NCBI GenBank assembly: GCA_000711775.1
Contig: ARYC01000077.1
Span: 1-64,000, forward strand
Length of the DNA: 64,000 nucleotides
Source of the DNA: Oxytricha trifallax
Lineage: Eukaryota; Ciliophora; Spirotrichea; Sporadotrichida; Oxytrichidae
Reading direction: 5' to 3'
In this document: piece by piece, positions 47,010 through 58,483 of the stretch
Layout of the letters: every line of letters begins with the position of its first letter
How positions within the stretch are numbered: the first letter of the stretch is position 1
Position numbers and translations under genes: made by a program
Notes under the pieces: model-generated
Databases searched by the model: none
The model's input: the letters and a program-made list of their open reading frames with translations, nothing else
What the model was told of the DNA's origin: nothing

Positions 47010-49489
47010 ATGGAACAGTTGCAGAATCCCTCTACCGAGTAAATCGCATCTACTGATAGCACAAACTCATCTCAATCATAGTCCTAAGAAATAACTTCAA
47101 TCATTTGAAATATTAATATTTTTCCATAAGAATTTATTGAAATCTTTTTTTTAAAGAAAAATCAACACAGCTACTGCGAGTCAGTCAATTGAAGTGGAAT
47201 AGATTGAGACGGATAAAAATTCTTAAACACCTGGGAATAATATTGTTCAGTTTATGAATTGGAGATCCACTGACCATGATGGATATGTTCCAGTCATAAT
47301 ACATGATTTAAAATTAAATAATTACGCTCTAAAAAACTTTTTTATTTATGTTATAGCATAAAAATAGTTAAGTTAATAACTAAAAGTTATAAATTTATTG
47401 AGTGCGGGACTATAACTTTGAAGTGAGAGAATTGTAGTAAAATGATCTGAAAGATACAAACTATGACGTCGAAAAAATAGTTACTTCTGATATCACAAGG
47501 AACGTTTAAACCTGAATTCTTTTAATCTAATTTGTTTCTATAGTTTTTATTTCGCTCAAATCATCTTAATTAATAGGTTAATCAAATTAAATAAGTTAAT
47601 CTGTCAAATTAGAAGCATTAAAGTTGGCTAAAATTGAAGTTTTTGAAATTATCTAATAATTTTAAAATTAATTTTGGATTGTAAATATTGGTTAATAATA
47701 ACTGTTCTTTACTATGAGATAAAATATTTAAATTCTTTTTTTTATTAATTAAATATGGTATTTATATTCAATTAATTAAAATTATTTTTAAAAAAAGATA
47801 TACTATTACTAATTTTATAGAAAAGACTAATTTACACTTGAGAATATTCAAAATAATAAAACATATCAAGTTAATTAAATAAATAATGAATAATCTAAAT
47901 GATTTATACTTAGTATGATAACTTAATGTAACTTATAAAAGCGTAGTAGTAATAAGAGAAAGTTCTATGAAAATTTATTATAACTATTAAATTAATGTGA
48001 TGATAAAAATAACTTCAGAATTTTCTTCTCAATAAAAATTTAACTTTAAATTTAATTATTTTTATGATGCTTTGATTGAGAAGTTTTAACCTAAGCAATT
48101 CGCATACTCTCATACCAACAATTGCTATGTACAAATATTTTAATAATTAAAATTTCAATTACTCTTCTTTAAATAAAAAAAGCTAATTGAAATTGAAGTC
48201 CTATTTAAAATTTAATATCTAGTTTCATAAATTAAGTAAAAATAATAATTAAAAAAAATTTAATAATTTTTTTTTCAAATCAAAAAGTATGATGAAGTGC
48301 GAAAGATATATATTTGCAGACCTAAGAGGCAAGATAAGAATAAAAATGAACAGCAAGCAAATGATAAAGATATGGAATTATAGTAAACAGATTTATCTGA
48401 ACAAATCACTGTTAATCTCAGAATTTTGACTTGATTTTATTTAGAAATAATAATTTTTTCATATATAGGGATTCAGAATAATGCATTATAGGATGTAAAA
48501 TTTATTCATGATTTTTTTGTGATGATAATTAATTTTGACTGATGAATAAACATGTAGTGGTTAGATATAGGTAGGTATTAATGATAAAATAAAAAATCTC
48601 AAAGAGTATCATTCTGGGAAGGGACAAGGTAATCTAACTCCCATTTATAAAAATGAACTGATTATATAATTGATCTAAATTTTTAAATTGCTTCTTTAAA
48701 CTCAGCTTTTTCGATTAAAAATATCATTACTATTTTGATTAAAGGTGAAGACACATTTATAAAAAGACTAGTTCAATCAGGAGACAATTTCCTTTTAATA
48801 TGCGGGGGTTTTGAGCCAATTAAGTGGACAAGATTTGCTACTATGGAATTTAATAGTTATTTCCATATGAGTGATAATTACTACGAGGCTGTCGCATTTA
48901 AGCCAAAGTAGGATGTACACTTTTTATCAAGTATAAATATTTTACTATAGTGTGATTGAATTTTTATTGGTTATATAAGAATTAATATTTCTCACTTTTT
49001 AGGATTCGGTTTCTTTAATTAACATGAAAAGCAGGCATTTAAGTTTAAATTTAAGTACATAATTGATGGTGAGGAATCAGCTGAAATTATTATAACAATT
49101 TTATATAACTTTTTTTAATGAAATTGAAGTTGATGCCACTTAGGAAATGGTGTAGGAAGATAAAATACTTAAGATAGACTTTTAGGAGTTAGGAGTAGAT
49201 ACTGTTTTTGTAAAAGCTGAGAGTCTTATTCATATATTAGCCAAAAGTTAACCACCCTCGACTAATCGTTTTAACTTTTATTTACATAAATTGCAATGAC
49301 TTAGTTGTTTATCAAATCCTTATTATAAAAATAAGACCCTGATTTGTATTTAACTATGGGTATGAAGGGTACAACCCAGAAAATATAGCTGGAAACAATC
49401 CCCATTTCACAACAGAGAGATCTGACCATAACCAAAATAGCACAAGTGTAGATTTTGGACAATTCCCCTATATATTATACGCAGTGTGA
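47010..49489 (+). CDS. PHR-domain-like protein, copy A
   Basis: Starts MEQLQNPSTEQIAST and ends FGQFPYILYAV with TGA at 49487-49489. The N-terminal part (FMNWRSTD, DYNFEVREL, AYSHTNNCYVQI, KYDEVRKIYICRPK) is unknown. The C-terminal part (WTRFATMEF, NYYEAVAFKP, LGFGFFNQHEKQAF, HNQNSTSVDFGQFPYILY) resembles a PHR domain, whose ends typically read GFGLYGS-like and NGTS-x3-GQIPEILY. PHR domains occur in E3 ligases and BTB proteins as binding modules. The identification is by motif only. About nine blocks are visible, separated by AT-rich gaps. It is paralogous to the next gene. Confidence 0.6.
47515..48077 (+). other. About 560-bp IES present only in copy A
   Basis: It separates SDITRN from EKFQPKQFAYS. 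The same place in copy B (about 50440-50470) reads straight through as DISRNIETFQPKQFAYS. Only a 1-2-bp repeat (TT at 47515 and 48076) is visible at the junction, so the borders are approximate. Confidence 0.65.
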
Positions 49490-50025
49490 AAACTATCAAT
49501 TTTTAACTAAATCAAAATAAATAAACTTTGAATAATTAGTATTATAAATTATAATTAAGAAATTAAATTTGAAAAAAATTAGTATAATCAATCAAAATAA
49601 AGAGATCAAAATTAAATATTTCTATGTAATTTATCTTAAACTTACTAATTAAACACTTTAATTTGTTCATCTATAATGATTGATGTATTTTTATATTTAT
49701 ACAAATGATTTTAAAAATGTATTGAGATTCAAATTAAATATTTAATTCATAAAATTACTTCTTAATTTTTAAGTTAAAGTTAGAATTAGATATACTGTTG
49801 GATTTTAGATTTAAAATATTATTAAATATAAAGTTTTATAAGATTAAAACACATAAAAACTTTTGATTTTATACAATAAAATCAAATATAAAAAGTATCA
49901 AAATATTTTTAATAAATTATGAATTAAATTATTTGCGATTTCTATGTAAAATAAAAATAAATGTTAATCTATAATGAGAATGATAAATTCAATTGAAATA
50001 TTTTTTTTTGCAATTTAATTTTAAT
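49490..50025. other. Intergenic between the PHR paralogues
   Basis: Very AT-rich, no coding frame seen. Confidence 0.6.
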
Positions 50026-51788
50026 ATGGAAATGCAGTAAAATCATCAAGATCATTAAATTTCTTCTGATGAACAAACAAAAACCACTTCTTAACCTCCA
50101 ACTGACTCTTAAGAAATTTTAATTTTTATTTATTAAATCAACACTGCTACTGCAAGTCAGTCAATTGAAGTTTAAGCAAGTTAAGATTAACAGACGCATG
50201 GAAGCTAGCTTGTTCAATTTATGAATTGGAGATCCACTGACCTTGATGGATATGTTCCAGTCAAAATTAAATAATTTTTATTCAACTAATTGAGAATTTT
50301 TCAATGATATATAATCTATTACCATAATTTAATTGTAAATTTGATGAGTGCGAGACTATAACTTTGAAGTAAAAGAACTGCAATAGAAAGATTTGAAGGA
50401 TACAATGTATGATATTGAAAAGATTGTTACAACGGACATCTCAAGAAATATTGAGACATTTCAACCTAAATAATTCGCTTACTCTCATACTCACAATTGC
50501 TATGTACAAATATTAATATATTTAATTAAGCTAGTAACTTTTAATATTTAAGAAACACTTTATTTTTCCTTATGATTAATAATATTTTTTTTATCAAATC
50601 AAAAAGTATGATGAAACGAAAAAGATATATATTTGCAAACCAAAGAGATAAGATAAGAATAAAAATGAAAAAGAACAGCAACCAGATGATAAAGATTTGG
50701 AATTATTTTAAGCAGACTTATCAGAACAAATTACTGTTAACCTCAGAATTTTGATTAATATAAATTTAATTAAAATTCGATTGAATTTGAAGTTAACTCA
50801 TTTGAATTATAACATATTAATATATTATTTTTGACCGATGAGTTAACATGCAGTGGTTAGATATAGGTAGGCATTAATGATAAAATAAAAAATCTCAAAG
50901 AGTATCATAATGGAAAAGGCAAAGATAATTTAACTCCCATTTATAAAAATGAACTGATTTTTAATTTGAAAGACTTTTTTGAAAAATTAATTGCACAAAT
51001 GTTAGCCTATTTTTATGATAAAAGGAGAGGACACTTACGCAAAGAGGCTAGTTTAATCTGGCGATAATTTCCTTTTAATATGCGGGGGTTTTGAGGCTAT
51101 TAAGTGGACTAGGTTTGGACGGCTCGAATTCGGAGATTATTTCTATATGAGTGATACTTACTATGATGCTATCGCATTTAGACCTAAGTAAGACATGTAC
51201 TTAAATAAAGTTTTAAAATTATATGTTTATATAGTAAACTACTTAGATTTATTAAGAGATTCACCTGACGGGTATTATCAACAGACCCAAATAATTAAAT
51301 TCAAATTATAAAGATAATTTTATAATAAATGTGTACTTTTTAGGATTTGGCTTATTCAATTAGTACGAGAAACACCCTTTCAAGTTAAAGTTCAAGTTTA
51401 TAGCTGAAGGCTATGAATCTCCTGAAATTTTATATTATGTCTATTTTTAAAATTGAAGTAGACATCTAACAAGATATGTTATAGGAAGATAAATTATTCA
51501 AAATTGACTTATAGGAATTGGGCATAGGTGGAGTATCTGTAAAAGCAGATACTTTACTCCATCTAATGGCAAAAGTTTAAATGCCATAATCTATGAGATT
51601 CAACTATAATTGAAGTTTATATTTTTCGTTAAATAAAAGTATAATCATTAAACTATGGTTATGATGGGTATAGCCCAGATACTATTCCTGGAAACAACCC
51701 AGATTTCACGACGGAGAGATCTGAGCACAACCAAAACAGCACAGGCTAGGATTTTGGTCAATTCCCCTATATTTTATACGCAGTGTGA
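50026..51788 (+). CDS. PHR-domain-like protein, copy B
   Basis: Starts MEMQQNHQDHQISSDEQ and ends FGQFPYILYAV with TGA at 51786-51788. It aligns along its whole length with copy A: FMNWRSTDLDGYVPV, DYNFEVKELQ, AYSHTHNCYVQI, KYDETKKIYICKPKR, DELTCSGQIQVGIND, DNFLLICGGFEAIKWTRF, YYDAIAFRPK, GFGLFNQYEKHPF and HNQNSTG-x-DFGQFPYILY. The PHR-like signature at the C-terminus is the same as in copy A. Most gaps sit at the same places in both copies but differ in length and sequence. It lacks the ~560-bp IES of copy A. Tandem duplication is the simplest origin. Confidence 0.62.
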
Positions 51789-52535
51789 ACAATATTTATT
51801 CTAAAAAAAGAATTTACATTGTTTTCTTTTATGAAATTCAAGCAAATATTTAACTTGAATTAATTCATATTCTACTAAAATAAAAATAAGTTTAACTATT
51901 GGAAAAGCTATTTGAATTCGAATAGGTTATTAATTATATAGAAAAAATAATCATGCTTTAGGTAAATTAAAATAAACGATAATTCTTTTTCGTTTATTTG
52001 AAAAATCATTATAAAGCAATTTCTAAAAATATCTTGCATAGTATTTACATTTAAATTTGGCCTTTTTTTACCTAATAAGTATAGTATTTATTAAGTTATA
52101 ATAACTATTTTTAAATATAAGCATTGGATAAAATTAAAATACTTTTGTAATTTCTGCTTATTTAATAAATAATTTCGAAGTCTTTATATTCGATTGAAAA
52201 CATAATTTAAGTTATCAATAAATTTTCAAGAATTTTATAAAAGTATGCTAAATATAATATCAAATAAATTCCAAATAAAATGTAGCAATAAAAAGATGTA
52301 AAAATTATAATTAGAGTTACATTATTTTTTATTGATATTCTGACTGATTTTTTTATTATTTTCATAAATATATCTTATATCAAAATAAAAAATTAATTAA
52401 TTTACATCTCTCTGAATTGCTCACATATTGTATGTATATTATTTTAATGAATAGAAAATTTATAATTAAGCTGTGAATATATGTTGATGTATTAAAAGTT
52501 TGAATTAATTGATTTTAATTTGTTAACATTAAAAT
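51789..52535. other. Intergenic, no gene seen
   Basis: AT-rich spacer without a sustained frame. Confidence 0.6.
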
Positions 52536-55500
52536 ATGAGTGAAGCTGAATTCAACCTAAACATTCCTCCATCGACATCAAGATTATTTTACATAAAGAC
52601 ATTTTTTATTAAAAAATATGCTGTGAATATATTTTAAGAGTGAAGAGTCCCATGAGGGGCAAGATGTGCAATCCTAAATTCAGGGTCAGGCAAGTCCACA
52701 TGATTCCTCATTAGACAACTAATCTTAAAACTAAAATGCCAACTAGCAACCAAATTCGTAAGTTTAGTCTGATAATTCTTGCACCGATCTCATTTTTCAT
52801 TATAGAAGAAAATATACAAATTATATATTTAAAAGAGTGTCTCAGAGAAACCTTATCAAGGCAAAAGAGAGTGCCCCAGCTGGCAATGAATCTAGAACTT
52901 TCGTAAAATTTAACATTTTAATCAACTAATTTAAGGCAAAATATAATATATTAATATTCGAATAATTTAGATAAACTATAAATTATATTTTTGTTTTAAT
53001 TTTTCATAAACAAGTAAATCTTTATCCAAAAATGTTTAATTGATTTCAAAGATCAATTATTTTTGATTTTATATAATTTAAGTAGACATCAGTGGCCTAA
53101 TCATCCAGAGGAGCTGGCATTGGAGGCTCGAAAGGAATGAAACTTGAGCTGACTGAAGCAGAAAAAGATCTAATTTAAATTGCCAATTTAAGTAATAAAT
53201 TAATGAATAATTATATATAAACATTTAAAAGAGTTGCTTCGTTTTGGAGACTTCTCATCTAAAACTACCTCTGCAGTTGCTGGTAATGCCATCAAATCTG
53301 ATATTTCAATAAAAATAATTAACATTCTTATGCTAAATTATGTTAATTTTAATAAAGTAATTATCATATTTTATTTTTGAATATATTAATTAATTGATAT
53401 TGAGAAGCATGATAGATAATCTCCCACTAATAGTAGCCTCATAAGCAAACGCAAAACCAGGTAACAGACATTTTTTTATCTATTAAAATGAAACATATTG
53501 AATTTTATTTTTACCATAAATTCATTAGATTAAATTTATTTTTTTATTTATCTAATAATTCCAAATAATATGAGATTTAAGAGTCCAATAATATCTAAGA
53601 TCAAATAATTTTTAAGTTATATTAGTGATTAATAAATCTATTGAATTTATTTATTTTGATATCTAGATAATATTTTTCTTAATCCCATTCCCATAATAAA
53701 ATAATTTATTAATGAATAATAAATGTTAAGTAATAATAAAACGATATAAATATAATTTAATATTTGAACATTTGAATTGTTTTAATGCTTATTTCAGGGG
53801 TAATGAGAGCATTTTGGATGGATCACAGCGTTAAAGTCGCTTAAGAGTAAGTTTTCTAATCATTTATTCATTTTTAATTCTACAGCTAATTATCATGATG
53901 ACTTTGTCTACGGAGATCTTGCATTGAGAAAGTTATATAAATTATGTAGTAGTTTTGTTTATATAGAAATTAGTTTAATTGTAATAATAATTATAAGTAG
54001 ATTATTTTAATGATTACGTTGCTAAAATGTTTGTTTTAAATTGTAAAAGCAAATAAATTATTTCCACAATTCTATAGAAATTTATAGCATAAATTAGAAA
54101 GTAAATCAACTAAAAAGATTAAAACAAAGATAATTCAAATTCTGCATCAGGTGGAGTTGCTTAAAGTGGAAACTCAGAATCAGGCAAGACTACTCAAAAA
54201 GGGGAAGTTGCTAACGCTGCCACAACTAAATCGAAGAAATCACAAGCTGCAAAAAAGGCAAAATAAGCATTAATAAATTACAGAATTTATAATAATATGT
54301 GATTTATTACACTTTAAAATAAGCTAAAGACTTAAGTAACTAACCACAAGTTATTCTTTCGTCAAATCCATCGCTTCAGTTGCCAATATATTACAATTAA
54401 GCATCACAATTAACTCAACAAGCACCTGGAGAGCATGTTAAGCTATACTGTGTTTATAAGAATAGATTATTTTTATTCTATAAAAATTCACCATTTATAT
54501 TAAAGTCACTAAATTTAGTTCGTTAGGAAATATACAATTTCGACATTATTTTCTTAAAAGATGTAAAATTTTTTATATTATATTTTATCAAATTAAAAAT
54601 CATTTAAAACAAATTATAAAAATATCATCTTAAAAGCATTTCTCAATATAAAAGTCTGGAACGATTTACACTTTAATTTATTTTTAAAATGTTTGTAGAA
54701 CTGCAGATGAAACAGCTGACATGATTGGTTGCGATAAATGTGACGAGTGGTTCCATTTCGTTTGTGTTGGCATTGACCCAGTAAGTTATTCGTTTATTTA
54801 TCTTTCACTCTAATGTTACCTATTTAAAAAAAAATGTCATTTATAAATTTTGAATGATTTAGAAGAATAATAACCATTAACAAAACAAATAATTAATAGT
54901 ATATATTAATTACTATTTTAGTAATTAAACAAGTATTCATAGGATATTTATCTGTTTATTTATAAGCAAGTTATAATTAATTCTATTAATATATTGATTA
55001 TTTTATAAATCACACAATTTTATCTATTTATTCTAATTAACTTACTTTTTCATAGACATCAGTGCCTGATATGGATAGCTACGAATTAATACTTATTAAA
55101 ATTAATATTATGTTAATATAATTTGTGTGTCCTGAATGTGTCAAGAAATCTACAAAACCTCAAGGAAAGAGATCTCAAGTTAGTTAAAATTAGACTTAAG
55201 TTTAGTCATAATCAACAACTGCCAATAAAAGAAACTTCACTTTAAATTTATAAGAAAAATACTTAAATATATGGTTATAATCAATATAGTAATCTGAAGA
55301 AACTAGAAAGCACAGGCAAAACAGCAGCCCAAGTAAACTTTAAATCAAGAGACTGTGAGTGAAAATCAAATCAAGATAGCAACAGCCAGGAACACAATTC
55401 AACTACAAAACTAGCAGTCAACTAATTCTAGTTAAGCATAAAACCAGGGGAAGAGAAAGGGATAAAAAATAGAGAAGTCTCAAGCATCACAACATGATGA

Positions 55501-57692
55501 TGGGAAAATTAATTATTAGTATTTTTAATTATTATTAATGGGCTTACATCTTAGAAATCATAAACAATGAGCACTATTTCAATCTTAAATCAACTCCCTT
55601 AGTAATCTAAAATGCATCAGGCTAATCAAAATCCCTATAATTAGTTATTTTAATTTGTAAAAACTATGAAAATTATTTTAAAATATAAATTTACCTATAT
55701 ATCATGCTAAAAATAATTTACCAAATCGATAATTATGAGACTTAACATATAAAAAAATTGAAGAAAAGATAAAATTTGATTTTGAAAAAAAAATAACATT
55801 AATGTAGTTCCTACGGTTGTAGAAACTATAATTAAAAAAATATTTCAGATTATAAATTTAAATGCAAATCAGTAAAGTACTCTAGGGTAATTGAAAATTA
55901 AAATTTCCAAATAAAATAAAATAATTTAATTTCCTTTTTTGTAAATTAGATGATTATTTCAAATATAATTCTAGTATTTATATTTAAAAATTCAATAGAA
56001 TTTTATTAAAAAGGTAACAACAAGTTAAAAGAGTAAGTGGATCTGGAAGCAAGAAAACTCTGTAATAAGCCAAAAACTTAAACCACCCAAATGGAGGAGC
56101 ATCTCACTAAGAAGGAAGAGGCAAGATTATCGTAAGCACTAACTTAGAATTATAATTATTTTTATTTATATTACTTATCTGATGCCATGAAATAGCAATC
56201 AAAGAGACATCAAAAGAATCATCGCTTTAGTGAATAACAAGATGACTTTATTGATAATATTAAAGGGTTTGCTGTTTATATTAATTTAACAATTTATATA
56301 AAAATAATTATTAATTACATTTATTGGTATTAATTTAACTCAAATAATGAAAGCCAGATGCATGAAAGAGAAGAAGATGATCTCATCTAAGAAGAAGGCT
56401 CAGATGATTAAATCCAGGAGCAATCTCATTAGCAACAACCAATTTACAAATAAAGCAGGGGAATTAGATAGCAAAACATTCATCAAAACTAAAATAGAGG
56501 AAATGCAATTACTGGTGACTTCACAAGAGCTAAGAGACAGTTTTAATTAAAATATGTACTTTTATGATTGAGTATATTAAATTCTGTTAAAATATGACAG
56601 TAATTCTATGAAGATTAGAGATACGATGAGGACTCTTAGGAGTAATCATAAAGCACCCTCCATAATAATGATAGAAATGGTAACAACAACCAAAGCATGA
56701 GGGGTTAATAGAGAACAATCCATGGTGGAGGCAATACTATCATAAATTTCTACATTTTATGAATTAAATGTTTTATACTAGAATTGAAAACCCTCTATTG
56801 GAGTAGTAAAAGAGAATAAACGAGAACAATCTTGAAAAAGTTGTACAGCAAGACGACTATTTGTACTTTGTTACAAAAGATGCTAGGGATCAACCTATTG
56901 AAAGTCATTGTAAGATTCATCAAAATATTCTTAATAAATTTCTTAGTTAAAATGCCAGTGCCTGATAGAAGGTTGCAAATTAAAGATGACTCTATAGCAA
57001 ATCTAACTATAATTCATTTTGAGTTTAATTTTTATAAAAATCATGTTAGACTACCGTTAATGGATTTTATAGATTTCTTAATTATTATAATAATCTACCA
57101 TCTATATAATTTATTTGCTAATAATCTAAGTTATTCTATAAATCTGTTGGGGAAAAAAATAATTTTTTAATTAAATTCAAGTATTGTTTTGCTTATACTT
57201 AAATACTAAAAATTTGATATTTAAAAGATTTGTTTTATGTTTACAAATCTTAGGAATATACTTCTAAGGTCACAAAGAAACGAGAACAACGCTGAAGAAA
57301 AGAAAGACTAATCTCTCGATGGACTTGCAGCCTCCACAAATGATTTAATCCTACAAAAAGATACAGTAAATTCCCTAATCGAGATTTTAAAGCGAAAATT
57401 CTAGCACAATCTAATAAACATCCCTTTGGCCTATAGTCACCCAGTTTTAGCACCACCACCTCAACACAATAATAATATGATAATGGGTAATTTAAATTTG
57501 ATGTCAGGCAATGGGAATAATAATAATGAGATTATGCGACATTAATAATAGTAAGTTCCACTCCCTGAAGCCCTGTTTCACCAAGAATGAAGTAAATTCA
57601 GTAATAATAAGTATAATTATTTTAATTAACAATTAAGAAATAGTGAGGAAATTTTAAGGCAAAGAGCACTCTATAATTTATATAATGGGTGA
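52536..57692 (+). CDS. PHD-finger protein, highly fragmented
   Basis: Starts MSEAEFNLNIPPSTSRLF and ends LRQRALYNLYNG with TGA at 57690-57692. The PHD finger comes from three blocks: GEHVKLYCVY (about 54430), RTADETADMIGCDKCDEWFH then FVCVGIDP (54700-54780), and VPDMDSY with VCPECVKKS (55055-55150). Cys4-His-Cys3 spacing is kept. PHD fingers of this form read histone tails, often H3K4 methylation, in chromatin complexes; this is inferred. Upstream blocks are short and Ser/Gln/Lys-rich; downstream blocks include DQPIESHCKIHQNILNKFL near 56890. At least fourteen coding blocks of 40-430 bp are visible, many shorter than the gaps between them. Introns and IESs could not be told apart everywhere (GTAAG follows GIDP at 54781). 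Confidence 0.75.
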
Positions 57693-58483
57693 TAAATTAT
57701 GTTAATTTTTATTCTAATAAAATAAATAAGAAATTTGATAATTATACATCCTTAAATTTATCTAAACTCAATTAATAGTAAATGCTTCTTATTTGAACAA
57801 GAAACTTTGTAGTTAAATTATAGATTTTAGTTATTCTCTTTCAATTTATTTATTATTATCAAATTCTTTTTACTTTCAGGTTTTAAATTGAATATATGAG
57901 ATATTTAATTACTATAAAAATGTTATATTCATTAAAATAATAGTGAAAAAAGGAGTAATTTAGAAATATATTATATTGCACATTAATTATAATATTACTA
58001 TTTAGCTAGTATTTTTAAATTAATATCAATTATTTGTGTATTTATAACATTTGAGGTTTTATGGAGAAAAAAAATATAAATAGTAAAAAAAAATAGAAAA
58101 ATATTTACTAATAAGAAATTTATAACAAGTTTAACTTATTTCGTCATAAAATGCATTTGTAAATTGATAATTGAACCTAGTCAAAATGATAATTTTAATT
58201 TTTTCTTAAAAATAAATCTTCAAAATTTAAATGTATATTTTATCTAAAAGAGTTTCCTCTTTAAAATATATCCAAAAATTAATATATGTCATATCATTTA
58301 ATAGATATATTTCAGGAATAAACTTTATTAATAAAAATTTACTTATACATTTATCTTCTTTGATCTCTATTAACGAAAAGATTAAATTTAAACTTAATTT
58401 AACACTAACACATTTTTGAAAAATCATCTTATATAAAACTTTTCTTTCGCTTTTATTTAAAATAAATATTTTCCCTATTGTTT
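57693..58483. other. Intergenic between convergent genes
   Basis: Extremely AT-rich. Short frames at 58227-58487 (both strands) are Ile/Lys/Asn/Leu-rich by composition alone and are not called. Confidence 0.6.
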
